From Saprospiraceae bacterium (GTDB lineage Bacteria; Bacteroidota; Bacteroidia; Chitinophagales; Saprospiraceae): a stretch of DNA of 64,000 bases. The notes beneath the pieces were generated by a model that saw nothing but the letters and a program-made list of their open reading frames with translations, searched no databases and was not told where the DNA came from. Location: contig JAHDBJ010000016.1 in NCBI GenBank assembly GCA_020630435.1, forward strand, positions 1-64,000, given 5' to 3'. This document shows, piece after piece, positions 9,501-19,944 of the stretch. The position numbers and the translations under genes are program-made. The stretch's first letter is position 1. Each line of letters opens with the position of its first letter.

Positions 9501-10831
9501 TAAAGTTATGTATTATAGCCATAGATGTAAATACAGTAAGACCTCCTGATTGTGTTCCAGGAGGAGGTTCAGGAGATGCTTGTTGTGGTGCTGGAGACTT
9601 AAAAATCAATGGTGTTGTCGCAAATTCTATTACTTGGTATAGAGACCACATTCATCCTGATAATATTGTACAAGGAGGTATCGGTGCTGGTTATCCAGAT
9701 CACATTTATTATGCCGTTATTACAATGGCAGATGGTTGTCAACATACAAGAGAATTTGATTTTCATTGTTCCGCACAAGGATGTTCTTGTGGTGCTCGAT
9801 TAATTGTAAACGAAATGTCCTCTAGACCTCAATCTGAATATGTTGAATTATTAGTAGTGAAAGAAGGCAAGGACTGTAGTAATACTGACATTCGAGATTA
9901 TATAATAGATGATAATAATGGAGATTTTACCAACAAAGAAACAGGTAATAATAACCATATTAATACAGGGCATTTGCGTTTTAAAAACATCCCGCAATGG
10001 CAAAATATTCCAATAGGTTCTCTCATTGTTATTTATAACAGTAGTAAAAAGAATATAAATATACCAGCAGATGATCCAAATGATAACAATAAGGATGGAG
10101 TCTACATATTGCCAGATAATAGTCCATTACTAGAAGCCAATCTTCAAATGCCTTCATTCTCTAAATTGAACCGTTACACTACTAATCGTATTTCAGAAAA
10201 TAAATACGGCAAATCCTCATGGAGTCGAATCTACCCCGATAAAAGTGGAGATGCGATACAAGTAAGAGAACCCAATGGCAAATATACTCATGGCTTTAGT
10301 TATGGAAAAACAACTGAACTAACAGGAGGACCTGATGATTTATTATTACTCCCTAGAAAAAATGATGGTACTGTTATTTATTTCGACACGGATAACTACC
10401 GTAACAGAGATAATTTTATTGTTGCTAATTATAAGAATGGTTGGGAATCTCCAGGTATGCCCAATTCACCTAACAACTTGGAATATATTTCTAATTTATG
10501 CAATACTTCTGAAGAGTTGAGTCCGAACAGGGCTTCAATCTTACAATTGCCCAACAAATATAAGCAACCAATTACGGTTGAGTCAATTTATCCAAATCCA
10601 TTTAATACTTATGTCATTGTCCAATTCTTTGCTCAAGATGAGCGAGAAATTGAATTAGAAGTATTGGATCTTCTAGGAAAACAAGTTTTTTATAAAAAAC
10701 ACAATACTACGAAAGGTCAAAACAGTATTCAGATAGACTTCAGTAAAAACTTATCCGAAGGAATGTACGAAGTCATTATCAAGGATACAGATACAATACC
10801 TTTCGTTGGAAAAATTGTCTATATCAAATAA
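6533..10831 (+). CDS. T9SS-secreted SprB-repeat and lamin-tail-domain surface protein
   Basis: The 1432-residue protein has a signal peptide (hydrophobic residues 6-24, ending SLISAE). Many SprB-like beta modules follow, of the type PYTYLWTGPNN...GGTYLLTVINAYAC, each closing with Cys. Residues about 505-825 contain four near-copies of an 80-residue unit with the core SWSHNPNLNS. A lamin-tail-domain-like segment starts near residue 1090 (RLIVNEMSSRPQSEYVEL). The last ~85 residues form a type A T9SS sorting domain (YPNPFNTYVIVQF through GMYEVIIKDTD). It is therefore expected to cross the outer membrane through T9SS and sit on the surface or be released. SprB-like proteins act as adhesins in gliding; that role is inferred. 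The RHS gene follows 107 bp downstream. Confidence 0.88.
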   Translation: MKCNNLSLFLIILFSCLSSLISAEIIYEITPASNLSCNGAIDITNTGNTAPYTYLWTGPNNFTANTKDINNLCGGTYLLTVINAYACETLLSINVPGPSCNINVIVERKLDVCTIGDGRIDLNIEGDNPNNYTFAWDNGRFGRYFAGLSPGEYCVTIQKKNFPDCSVVECFEILDNGIDLDLASVQDASSSGGDGEIIITVASPSSYEIVWSDNPSETGLHRTGLNAGNYSVTVTNDGCSETLDITVGGGTCEIEVTSYIKPYCGMGSNNANGYGNISISPVITGNYTYEWYKEGNPSFYQTGDYIYNLEIGQYILEVTDLQNSCKAAPKMFYVHDESISNVAYNVQHTNTDICNGEITVTSVNTSSSNYDLSWYARFGADYLEKQDGIQDACAGLYTMSVSTDGGCLHQENINIYECSVFYSYDITHSCETYNTSNPWSGDWTGAIELNIPNGANYSYYWTTGATTSSISNIPAGNYHVTITNNDMGCQVISPPITVLDQSFTIPYVVTNATEGINNGKIVINFPTNEINNYTYSWSHNPNLNSNLAENLAGNTSYTVTIIHNDTGCESVETIYVNEEDCETILVESTIIDAYPGNNDGHIEITSISPNTLSDYTYNWSHNPNLNSPLATNLFGNNHYTVSIVHNVTGCQHNETFYVGLQNCETITLQSSVNNATFGNNDGSIEVTEISPGTLNDYSFNWSHNPNLNSPIAIGLAEGNYTVTVTHLSSGCTHTQNFTISTDSLDCSSITIESTTTNPTASNDNGSIDINSITPGTLNDYTYSWSHNPNLNSPLAINLAAGDYTVTLTHSSSGCTRIENFTLQSTCKDLVISGTIVNACSPRSTDGSIILSINISGSYSYLWSNGATTTDLTGVQAGDYIVTITDNDTACTYTRTYTIGIKELPTINPQAVVTHIEVIEGEFDVYPPGNRMNGAIYINGINNPNDFTYTWSNSSGFSASTKDIAGLSVGGIYNLSIYQNGCLVESMSIEVKLCIIAIDVNTVRPPDCVPGGGSGDACCGAGDLKINGVVANSITWYRDHIHPDNIVQGGIGAGYPDHIYYAVITMADGCQHTREFDFHCSAQGCSCGARLIVNEMSSRPQSEYVELLVVKEGKDCSNTDIRDYIIDDNNGDFTNKETGNNNHINTGHLRFKNIPQWQNIPIGSLIVIYNSSKKNINIPADDPNDNNKDGVYILPDNSPLLEANLQMPSFSKLNRYTTNRISENKYGKSSWSRIYPDKSGDAIQVREPNGKYTHGFSYGKTTELTGGPDDLLLLPRKNDGTVIYFDTDNYRNRDNFIVANYKNGWESPGMPNSPNNLEYISNLCNTSEELSPNRASILQLPNKYKQPITVESIYPNPFNTYVIVQFFAQDEREIELEVLDLLGKQVFYKKHNTTKGQNSIQIDFSKNLSEGMYEVIIKDTDTIPFVGKIVYIK
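8050..9010 (+). repeat. Four tandem ~240-bp coding repeats (SWSHNPNLNS units)
   Basis: Four consecutive units each encode a [S/N]WSHNPNLNS core, preceded by DYTY- or NYTY-like residues and followed by a glycine-rich turn, then YTV and a GC-containing end. They are far closer to each other than to the other SprB-like modules of the same protein, pointing to recent internal duplication. Confidence 0.8.
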
Positions 10832-10938
10832 CTTAAACAATACAGTTTAAAACCACAAATTATTAATATTCAAACTATTAGCTACAAAAAAGCTATTATT
10901 TTTTGATTCAATTTGAATAACAAAAAAATAGAATTCCT

Positions 10939-13900
10939 ATGTCAAATCAAATAGTAAGTCCAGTAAAATTTCATCCTAATAGATTAATTATTATTCTAAT
11001 TTATATTATTTTTTCAATGCAACTATCTGCTCAAGTTCCAACTAATCCAGGAGCTATAGTCTGTGATATTCCTCCTCCTTATTCGGACGCTATTATGGCT
11101 GATATAGATAATGATGTTCCCGACGGCTGTGGTGGCAGCAGTACTTTTTTCACGGTAGACGAATTACAAAGTGCTCTAGAACAAACGCCTTCAGGATTGC
11201 TGAGTGGTATAGAAGTAACTGATGAAAATAAATATGCGGTAGGTTTAGCAAATGTAGCTCTAGAAAATATGACCATGCAAGATTTATATCAATGCTTTGG
11301 AATTGGTTGTGACAGTCATATGGATATGATGCAATCTCAAATTGATCAACTTATTGATATTTTTTCGGCATTGTCAAGTTCAGACGTTTTCCAACAACAT
11401 TCAAACGATATTGTTGGCCCAGGAACAGGCTTAGAACAAGATACAACAATGGGTGATTTTTTTAACATCATAGGAGAAGATCCGAATCAGTGGGCAGGCT
11501 CTATAGCCAATGCTTTATCTAATGTTGATCTAAGTGAAGTACTAGCCGAAGCATTTGGCAATCCTCTCCCTCCCTCCAGTTGCGATTTTTGGGATAACGC
11601 CGATGCTTGCTTCGAGGTAGACTTTGTTATCAATGATTCCGATTGTACTGTACAAGCTGTACCCTCAAGTGGTCTTCCTCCATTTTCTTATGAATGGTCC
11701 AATGGTATTACCGCTAATCAAATCAGTGTTACTTCTGGGAATATGTATGCCGTTACCATCACTGATAAGGAAGGTTGCCAAAGAGTTGCCAGTAGTATTA
11801 TTGAATGTGGAGATGAATGTTCTGATTTTAATGTAAGTCTTAGTACTGGCAATGGGGATGCAGGATGTTATATTCAAGCGAATGTATCAGGCGGTACTCA
11901 ACCGTATAATTACACATGGTCTCCTCCATCTGGTTCAGTTTTTCCAGGTCTACTATTTTACGCTAATGGCGGTGAGTATGTCGTTACTGTGACAGACGAA
12001 CTTGGTTGTACCATTAGTCGTTCTATTGAAGTTGGCAATTGCATTCCAGGAGTCTCTTCAAGTGAAAAAATGTCATCCACTAAAAGAACAAGAACTATAA
12101 AACCAACATTAAGTCGTTCCTCAAAACTAGGTAAACAATCCTTAATAAGTCAATTACTACGACAAAGTGAAGGAAGTAACTTAAGAGGTTCAGCAGGCAG
12201 CGAACCACTAGCTGATCCTAACTGGTTTCTAGGTGAAATTGAAGGTTTGGGAATATTATCCAATCAAGCTCCAAACCCCAATGCGACTTCTATAATGAAT
12301 GCTGTAAATGCAGGAGTTAATTTATACAATGGGACAGGTAGTTTTAGCATGGCATTAGATAATATTAGTGCCAATGATGTATCGATGCCTATTGGTATCG
12401 GAGGTTCTGCTGGAGGAACTAAAGTAGACGATCTACAAAGTACATTAGGTAATATGAATCTCAATACAGGTGGTATGATAACACGTTCAGTTCGTGGTCT
12501 ACCTGACGAATTTAAGGGAAATATTGATGGTTATGCCTACGGTTATAAAAGAGGACTTAAACCTGTGCTAGAGTTGACAGGAATTAATGTAAAACTAGAC
12601 TTACCCCAAAGTATGAATCTCTTTAAATCAATCTTATGCAAAATCATTAAGATAGTCTTAGAACAACTTTTAGGTGGAATGCCTGGATTAATTGAAAAGT
12701 GTGGTCTTACAAATGATATCTTTGATAAGATAGATGATACGGTACATACACAGCTCGGAAACCTTATAGAAAACTTATTCAATAAAACTCAAGATAAAAA
12801 ACAATTAGCAAAGAAAAATTCTGGCGTATCAACATTTAATATATTTTATAACTCTCGTACACCAAATTATATCAATATCGATATTAATATAATTATCCCT
12901 ATTGGTAGTGCAGAACTCATTATCTCGTTCCCTTTTAGAGCTGGCTTAAAAATGTTTAACGTACCAAGTCCTGTTAAAATACAGACAACGGGTGTAGGCG
13001 CAAAACATATCACTAGTGACCTTTCAATGCAACAGTTTGATCCTAAGTTAGGAGCTTTAAACCTTGAACAATTTTTAACTACATATACCGATGTCGAAAG
13101 AGTCCAGTATTTACAAGGTGCAAACAAAGAGAAAAAGCGTGATGATAAAGAATTCTTTAGACCAAAAGCTCATTTCTTTGCAGAGTTATTTGATCGAAGT
13201 TTCTGGAGAGAAATATTTAATATTGAAGATGGAGAAGTTTACCCTAGATATAAAAATAAGCAACTGGATACAGAGTTAGATGAATTCCACTTTGACTTTC
13301 CTGGTTATTCGGGCAAATTTATTTTTAAAAATTGTCATTATTACGGAGAAAAGACAGGGGATAAAACAAAAAAAATTCCTGAAGAAGAAAAAATTCCTGA
13401 ACCTCCTAATACTAATACCTGTAATGGAACATTAGATCCAGACGGATGGACAAACGTACTAGGTTTAATCTCTACAATTCCTTATTATGATTTTGATTTC
13501 AGGGTAAAATATCTCTCTGATGGAATTACAATAGATGCATTTGAGATTACCACTCCTGAAGGTATTCGATATGTCTTTGATAAAAAGGAAACCACCTCAA
13601 ATGTTCACTTTACATTACCTACTTATTTTCAATATAAAGGGAAAGACTTAATCGGAAGATCCTTTTTTGAAGAGCCGACTCTAGCAAGAGAAGAAATTCC
13701 AGTTTATCGTTTTTTCATGGGACTTCCTAGAACATTGGACAAGCCTAAAGATTATATGACCAATTATCATGTAGAACTTGGAGAAGAGTATACCTCCACT
13801 TGGCATCTTTCAAAAGTAGAATCAAAACTGACCAAAGAAAAAATCACATTGGAATATGAAACAAGAGAAATCACTTATAACAATCAAAAAAATTGGACGC

Positions 13901-16900
13901 ATACCTTTCCCAATTTTATGAAAGATGGGAATACTAACGTTACCAAACCAAATAGCGATTTAACAGGCTCTGTTCTAAGAAAAGAGAATTGGAAAAATGG
14001 CTTCGCTGATTTAACTTATTCTGTTTCTGAAACGACCACCCAAAAACAACTTTTAAAAACCATCAATAATCACAGGGGTAAAAAAGCCCTCTTTATTTAT
14101 AATAAAATTAATAAAGCTACACCTGGAGATAAACTTTGTACCCGAGTAGAAATACAGCACAACAACCAATTTTTCAAAGCATGGGAATTTGATTACGACA
14201 CCCCCAAGCATCATAACCCCTTTTCTAACATTAATTGTAATAATGATGACTATTCAGGAGCGCAAAGTCCAGCATTATCTGATCCAAAAGAATATCGACT
14301 TAAATTTAAAATAGCCGAGAAAGAAGATAACCTAAAATTTTTATATCGATTCTATTCAATCCTAGAAATTTTCTGTATTCAATTAGCCATTCCTATTGAA
14401 TATAGAATAGATATTGGTTCTAAATTAGGTGTCCATTATTTTATGGATGAAGTATCCGAATTAGGTAGTCTTTTCCAAGTAAAAAGAATGCTCAACCAAT
14501 ATTTTGAAGAAGACACTAGAATTGATGCACTGGATATTAAACGATATCAAGGAGAATTCATCCGCTACTTCCTAAAAAAGATAAAAGAAGTCGATGCAGG
14601 TGGAGAAAGACATGAGGTCGCTACCTTAGCTTATAATAATGAAAATCAATTAGCCGATCTTCCCAAACGTTTCGGTATCGAACAAGATATTTGGGGCTAT
14701 TATAATGGTTCAGGGTCAAGTAATCTACCATTTATTGATGAACAATATTATGATATGGGTGGAAAAAAACATCAAACTTCTACGGTTGCTAATTTAGGTT
14801 TTTTCCACCCTGATAATCCATCAAACACCTCAAGAAACTGGCAAGCTAGCCTTAACCATGCGAAAATTGGACAACTCAAACACGTCAATATGGAAACGGG
14901 TGCTTCCTTTGGATTTAACTATAACCTACAGCAATATCCTAGTTCAGGATTTGGTGTATTATACGGTGCAAATGGTGGTTTAAGAATAGAATCCCAAACA
15001 AAAAATTCAGGTAACGGAGTGACTCAAACAACCAATTATAATTATTCTGGTCCAACAGTAGTGAATACACCTCTTTTTACTTTTCAAGCACCAATAGATG
15101 TTTATTATAAAGGGTATGAACAACGCGTAAAAAGCAGTTGGAAGCCTCTAAACCATTGGTATATGAATAAAGGAGGCTATGTCGGTTATCAATATGTAAC
15201 CGAATCCTTTAATGGCGGAGCAGATGGCTCTATAGAACACCATTACACCAGCCCTGTCCGTAGTAGAGGGAACGCCATGAACATCCCCAAAGTACAGAGT
15301 GTCCACAATATAAATCTAGTACTACGCAAACCAGAATATGATACCGATGAATATCCTGATATATTGACGAAACCTTTACTCTTTAATCCAAGTTCAGCTT
15401 ATCCTTGGCAACCCATTCTATCCTATGATTGGAGATATGGCTTAGAAACCTTTACACGTGTGCGTGATGCGAATGGAAATGAAAAACAACAATCTTCTAG
15501 AACTTATCATTTTCAACCAATGAGTAGTACTAGATACCCTACAAGTAGAATGTATCAATACACGCACTATGGTAGCTTTGAGGAAAAATATTTAGAACAA
15601 GAAGTCTATAATTTTGTGGATAAATTATTATGCTCTGATAATACCATAGTCCATCTAATCAATTTACTAGCTTCAATACTCCATCTTGATAGTGATCTAC
15701 TCGATTTAAAACATCCCTATAAGTACATCGAACGAGATTACCTATTCAGTATGGTAGAGCTATTGAGTGAAAAAGTAGAAGTAAGTTCAGAACAAAGTAT
15801 AACGACTTTAACAGGAGGAACACAAACTTCCAATACTGCTCATACTTATCATGGCAATGATGGTCGGAATCTAGCCTCAACAGAAACGACATTCTCTGAT
15901 GGCAACTCAACGAAAGAAGAATATTATTACCCTGATAATGATGGCAATATTCCAAGCATTAATTTAATGGATAATACTACAATAGTAGATTTAAAAGAAG
16001 CAAACTTTAATGGGGCTGTAGAAACTCGGTCTTATCTCAACGGTACATTAGTAGGAGGTAATGTTACTGGCTATTCTAATAGTATAGAAACAGGCTTATT
16101 ACTTCCAGAATCTACTTGGAGTGTTAAAAATCAGGCATTTAGATTGACGGGTAAGTTTAGTGTTTATGATAATGGAATGCCTGCTCAATACGAATTAGCT
16201 AAACATCTTATTAATGGAGATCCTACTAAGATAGAAAGTTATAGTTTCCTACCACCAATCATAATGGATTGGAATGATCAGCTTCAATTGGCAGGTAGAA
16301 CCTATATTGATTTTGGTATTGAAAATCAATACAACGATCTCTTCCAATTAGTAAAAACAACTGATGCGAGTAATATCGTTACCGATTATTACTATGATGA
16401 TCGCAGAAGGCTTCGACAAACTGTCGGGTCAAATGGTAAGCAAACAACGACTTACGACTATATAATGAGTCCTCTGACCGTTACACAAACAACTGACTTT
16501 ACAGATGGGACTCCATCTCAGGGAGTCACACAAATATCCGATGGTTTTGGTAATCCTATTAGTACTACTAGAAATGATGGTACTGTACTGTCAACGGTGA
16601 CCTATGATAATATGTTTAGACCCATCACTTCCACCGCTTTAGGAAAAGGAACAACTACGACAGTTTACGAACCTTCTCCTATCCAAAGAGCAACAAGTGT
16701 AACCGATGCAGTAGATAATGTAACTCTAATGGAATACCTAGCAGGTGGTGATGGTTTTGGTGGTGTAAAAACAACTGATCCAAACGGAGCTATAACCTAT
16801 GCTTGGTCAGACGCACTTGGTAGAAACATCAAACAAGTTGATGGAGAAGGTGGAGAAACATCCTTTACTTACGACCCATTAGGTCGCCTTGATTTAGTAC

Positions 16901-19900
16901 AACCTCCTTCGGGACCAGCTTACGATTATGAGTATACTGAACGGAACCTCATAAGCTCCAAATTTGTACCTGGTGGCGGAACGACACAGTATTTCTACGA
17001 CGATAAAGATAGACTTGTCTTATCTATAGATGAAAAAGGGACACAAATAGCTATGGAATACGATGAATACAATCGTCCAACTAGAAGCGGCTTTTACGAT
17101 GCGTCTCCTCCCGAGCAACACGCAGAATGTGAAACAGTCGTTGTCAGTCGTTTATTAACAACGACGAGCTACCAAGATCTTTGGGTAAAAGAAACCACTG
17201 CCAAAATTCTATTACCAAATGGGAACATCGGTGCGGAGACGGTAACCACTACCAATACCTATGACGATTTGGGTCGAGTAACGAAAGTTAATAACCAAGC
17301 CTACAAAGCAACAAATAGTATAGACAATCAATATAATGATGCCAACTTAGTCTATTGGACAAAAATATCCCACAATGGACCTAGAACGATTACTCAAGTC
17401 TATGACAATGAGTTTGACCATCTCCTACGTCCCGATAAGTCTTATTTATCCTTTGAAACCGAACAAAAGTTCTTGTTAAGTGCTATTGGATATGATGGTG
17501 AAGATAGAGTTGTCAATAAACAATTAGGAGCGCCAAGTGGGGTACTTCAAGCCATCAACTTCAACTATGATGCTATTGGAAGACTAAAACGTATTTATAC
17601 AAATGGAACAGTAGCCGATAAAACTACTTGTAGCCAAAATACCCCATTATGCGATGCCATTTTTGATGAAGCAGCAGATTTCTTAGGAACACCGACTCCA
17701 ATAACGGCACAATTTGGGATGACCATAGAGGATATCACCATTAATGATCAGTGTATAGACGATTTACAGGTGATGGATCTACCCAATTATCCTTATGTAC
17801 TCGTCTTAAATGTTTCTAAAGGTGGAGGTTTTAGTACGGATGGAGCTAGCAATGGTCTTTCTGCTACCTTTAAAGCAAATACTTTGGTACAAGATATTAA
17901 AGATTGGCTAGACGGCAGAGGATTGATTTATGATGATGTTCAATTGAACTATACCCTTGATGGAACAATAGAAAATCCTATTGTCAACTTTCAAATTGAA
18001 GTTTTACAATCCAATGCAGGGGTTTATTCTATAAATTATTTCCATGAAAATGCAAGTGTACGAGGTACTTTTGAAAAAGAAAATTGCTGTTCGCATAATG
18101 GTGATGGAGATAATCCAACCTCTATCGGGTTATACGACCAGACGATGAGTTATGATGGTTTGGATATTGAATACATCGAATGGCAATCCTCTTGTACGGA
18201 TAAACAACGCTATGATTTTACCTACGATTTTTTACACCGTGTCAAAAATGCCGATCATACTACCTTTGAATCTATAGATGGTACTATACAGTCTATCCTA
18301 AATCGTTATACCACATCTTATAACTATGACGCTATTGGCAACATTACAAATCTGACGAGACAGGGACTTACAGGATTTGAACCTAGTTCTTGTACTTATA
18401 ATTATGGTGAAATAGACAATCTGACTTATGGCTATGGTGAAAACGGTATTCGATTATCGAATGTAACGGATAATGCGCCTAGCGAGGGTAGAGAAAAAGG
18501 CTTTAAACCGAGTAGTGCTGGTGGAGATTATACCTATGATGAAAATGGGAACTTGACAAGTGATCCCAATAAAGGAATCACTGCAATAGAATACAATCAT
18601 TTGAATTTACCTAGAAAAATTAGTTTTGTCGGTGGAGAGATTATAGAATTTACTTACGACGCAGCAGGAACAAAACACCAGAAAAAAACCATTGATGCAG
18701 AAGGGAAAGAAGTAGTTTATGATTATATTGGAGGTATCGAATATAAGAACGAAAAACTTCAAGCAGTCTATCATGCAGAAGGGCGAATTACACCACCTGT
18801 ATCCGAAGACGATACTTCGCCAAATGACAATGGAGGTTGGACTGGACAACAAGGTACTACTTCTTACTGGAAATATGAATATTCCATTACTGACCATCTA
18901 GGAAATACTAGAATCTCCTTTAGCGACTTAGATGCAAGTGGACAGATCAGCACCGATGAAGTCTTACAGCAACAACATTACTATCCTTTCGGCATGAATA
19001 TGGAAGGGGCTTGGGATGGCATCCACGAAGCGACGATTAATAATCCATATCAGTATAATGGTAAAGAAGTGAATGAGGATTTTGGCTTGAATCTTCATGA
19101 TTATGGTGCTAGGTGGTATGATGCTAGTATTGCTAGGTGGAATGCCGTTGATGCTTTAGCAGAACATCCAGATCAAATAAACAAATCAGTTTATGCATAT
19201 GCTTGGAATAACCCTATAGCACTAAATGATCCTGACGGAAATTGCCCCTTGTGTATTCCTATTGTAATAAAAGCAATAAAAACATTCGCTATCAGTTATG
19301 CTGCAAATGTCGGTACTCAAACAGTTATAAATAGTATTGCTAACTATGCTGAAACTGGTAAAGTAGATATAAAAAAATCATTTGAACAAGTTGATCAAAT
19401 TGATGCTACTGTACAATCATTACCAATAGCAAAAGGATATGGTATAATTAAAAATGTCGTTATCCCATCAATCGTAGATGGCAAATCTAACGGAACCATT
19501 TCAATTACGGGGGCTGATATTTTAGGATTTGAAAATGATAAAATCAAATCAAAACCTATGTCAGATACTTTTATTGACTTAGGATTTAATTCTACAGCTC
19601 ATATAGTAAATAAAGCTATAGATTCAGAGATTGCTTATAATAATATTAAAATAAAAGATGCTAAAGAAACAATGAAAAAAACAAAAATTTACCATGATAA
19701 ATATTCTAAATATGGTAATCGAATTGGTGCATACTATAACGATCCAATTGATGGATTAAGATATAAACATGCATATCAAGCTAGTCATAAAGTAGATATA
19801 TATAATATTGCTAAAAGAACAGTAATAAATGTTAAATCAAGTAATAAAACGTGGAAAAAAGGTAAGAAAATAGTAAAAGGTACAAAGTCAACTCTTAATA

Positions 19901-19944
19901 ATTATACTAAACGATTAAAACATTATGGTCCTGAGATGTTCTAA
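10939..19944 (+). CDS. Giant RHS/YD-repeat protein with SprB-like N-terminus and variable C-terminal tail
   Basis: The 3001-residue protein has a long N-terminal signal (hydrophobic residues 17-31, cut after SAQ). Two SprB-like modules follow near residues 235-370. A middle region has DUF6443/SpvB-like flavour, and a long run of YD repeats covers about 1800-2650 (for example YDPLGRLDLVQPP). The RHS core lies at about 2690-2768, with YGARWYDASIARWNAVD and ending NDPDGN. The last ~235 residues form a separate tail: a hydrophobic Gly/Ala segment, then a basic, AT-rich, Lys-rich domain. This is the architecture of polymorphic toxins, where the RHS shell encloses a C-terminal toxin. No T9SS sorting domain is visible at its end. 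No immunity-like gene lies directly downstream. It follows the SprB/lamin-tail gene by 107 bp. Confidence 0.9.
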   Translation: MSNQIVSPVKFHPNRLIIILIYIIFSMQLSAQVPTNPGAIVCDIPPPYSDAIMADIDNDVPDGCGGSSTFFTVDELQSALEQTPSGLLSGIEVTDENKYAVGLANVALENMTMQDLYQCFGIGCDSHMDMMQSQIDQLIDIFSALSSSDVFQQHSNDIVGPGTGLEQDTTMGDFFNIIGEDPNQWAGSIANALSNVDLSEVLAEAFGNPLPPSSCDFWDNADACFEVDFVINDSDCTVQAVPSSGLPPFSYEWSNGITANQISVTSGNMYAVTITDKEGCQRVASSIIECGDECSDFNVSLSTGNGDAGCYIQANVSGGTQPYNYTWSPPSGSVFPGLLFYANGGEYVVTVTDELGCTISRSIEVGNCIPGVSSSEKMSSTKRTRTIKPTLSRSSKLGKQSLISQLLRQSEGSNLRGSAGSEPLADPNWFLGEIEGLGILSNQAPNPNATSIMNAVNAGVNLYNGTGSFSMALDNISANDVSMPIGIGGSAGGTKVDDLQSTLGNMNLNTGGMITRSVRGLPDEFKGNIDGYAYGYKRGLKPVLELTGINVKLDLPQSMNLFKSILCKIIKIVLEQLLGGMPGLIEKCGLTNDIFDKIDDTVHTQLGNLIENLFNKTQDKKQLAKKNSGVSTFNIFYNSRTPNYINIDINIIIPIGSAELIISFPFRAGLKMFNVPSPVKIQTTGVGAKHITSDLSMQQFDPKLGALNLEQFLTTYTDVERVQYLQGANKEKKRDDKEFFRPKAHFFAELFDRSFWREIFNIEDGEVYPRYKNKQLDTELDEFHFDFPGYSGKFIFKNCHYYGEKTGDKTKKIPEEEKIPEPPNTNTCNGTLDPDGWTNVLGLISTIPYYDFDFRVKYLSDGITIDAFEITTPEGIRYVFDKKETTSNVHFTLPTYFQYKGKDLIGRSFFEEPTLAREEIPVYRFFMGLPRTLDKPKDYMTNYHVELGEEYTSTWHLSKVESKLTKEKITLEYETREITYNNQKNWTHTFPNFMKDGNTNVTKPNSDLTGSVLRKENWKNGFADLTYSVSETTTQKQLLKTINNHRGKKALFIYNKINKATPGDKLCTRVEIQHNNQFFKAWEFDYDTPKHHNPFSNINCNNDDYSGAQSPALSDPKEYRLKFKIAEKEDNLKFLYRFYSILEIFCIQLAIPIEYRIDIGSKLGVHYFMDEVSELGSLFQVKRMLNQYFEEDTRIDALDIKRYQGEFIRYFLKKIKEVDAGGERHEVATLAYNNENQLADLPKRFGIEQDIWGYYNGSGSSNLPFIDEQYYDMGGKKHQTSTVANLGFFHPDNPSNTSRNWQASLNHAKIGQLKHVNMETGASFGFNYNLQQYPSSGFGVLYGANGGLRIESQTKNSGNGVTQTTNYNYSGPTVVNTPLFTFQAPIDVYYKGYEQRVKSSWKPLNHWYMNKGGYVGYQYVTESFNGGADGSIEHHYTSPVRSRGNAMNIPKVQSVHNINLVLRKPEYDTDEYPDILTKPLLFNPSSAYPWQPILSYDWRYGLETFTRVRDANGNEKQQSSRTYHFQPMSSTRYPTSRMYQYTHYGSFEEKYLEQEVYNFVDKLLCSDNTIVHLINLLASILHLDSDLLDLKHPYKYIERDYLFSMVELLSEKVEVSSEQSITTLTGGTQTSNTAHTYHGNDGRNLASTETTFSDGNSTKEEYYYPDNDGNIPSINLMDNTTIVDLKEANFNGAVETRSYLNGTLVGGNVTGYSNSIETGLLLPESTWSVKNQAFRLTGKFSVYDNGMPAQYELAKHLINGDPTKIESYSFLPPIIMDWNDQLQLAGRTYIDFGIENQYNDLFQLVKTTDASNIVTDYYYDDRRRLRQTVGSNGKQTTTYDYIMSPLTVTQTTDFTDGTPSQGVTQISDGFGNPISTTRNDGTVLSTVTYDNMFRPITSTALGKGTTTTVYEPSPIQRATSVTDAVDNVTLMEYLAGGDGFGGVKTTDPNGAITYAWSDALGRNIKQVDGEGGETSFTYDPLGRLDLVQPPSGPAYDYEYTERNLISSKFVPGGGTTQYFYDDKDRLVLSIDEKGTQIAMEYDEYNRPTRSGFYDASPPEQHAECETVVVSRLLTTTSYQDLWVKETTAKILLPNGNIGAETVTTTNTYDDLGRVTKVNNQAYKATNSIDNQYNDANLVYWTKISHNGPRTITQVYDNEFDHLLRPDKSYLSFETEQKFLLSAIGYDGEDRVVNKQLGAPSGVLQAINFNYDAIGRLKRIYTNGTVADKTTCSQNTPLCDAIFDEAADFLGTPTPITAQFGMTIEDITINDQCIDDLQVMDLPNYPYVLVLNVSKGGGFSTDGASNGLSATFKANTLVQDIKDWLDGRGLIYDDVQLNYTLDGTIENPIVNFQIEVLQSNAGVYSINYFHENASVRGTFEKENCCSHNGDGDNPTSIGLYDQTMSYDGLDIEYIEWQSSCTDKQRYDFTYDFLHRVKNADHTTFESIDGTIQSILNRYTTSYNYDAIGNITNLTRQGLTGFEPSSCTYNYGEIDNLTYGYGENGIRLSNVTDNAPSEGREKGFKPSSAGGDYTYDENGNLTSDPNKGITAIEYNHLNLPRKISFVGGEIIEFTYDAAGTKHQKKTIDAEGKEVVYDYIGGIEYKNEKLQAVYHAEGRITPPVSEDDTSPNDNGGWTGQQGTTSYWKYEYSITDHLGNTRISFSDLDASGQISTDEVLQQQHYYPFGMNMEGAWDGIHEATINNPYQYNGKEVNEDFGLNLHDYGARWYDASIARWNAVDALAEHPDQINKSVYAYAWNNPIALNDPDGNCPLCIPIVIKAIKTFAISYAANVGTQTVINSIANYAETGKVDIKKSFEQVDQIDATVQSLPIAKGYGIIKNVVIPSIVDGKSNGTISITGADILGFENDKIKSKPMSDTFIDLGFNSTAHIVNKAIDSEIAYNNIKIKDAKETMKKTKIYHDKYSKYGNRIGAYYNDPIDGLRYKHAYQASHKVDIYNIAKRTVINVKSSNKTWKKGKKIVKGTKSTLNNYTKRLKHYGPEMF

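Noticed and set aside
18607-18897. 96-codon minus-strand open frame within the RHS gene
   Set aside because: It is antisense to well-conserved YD-repeat coding sequence and has no start context or known motif.
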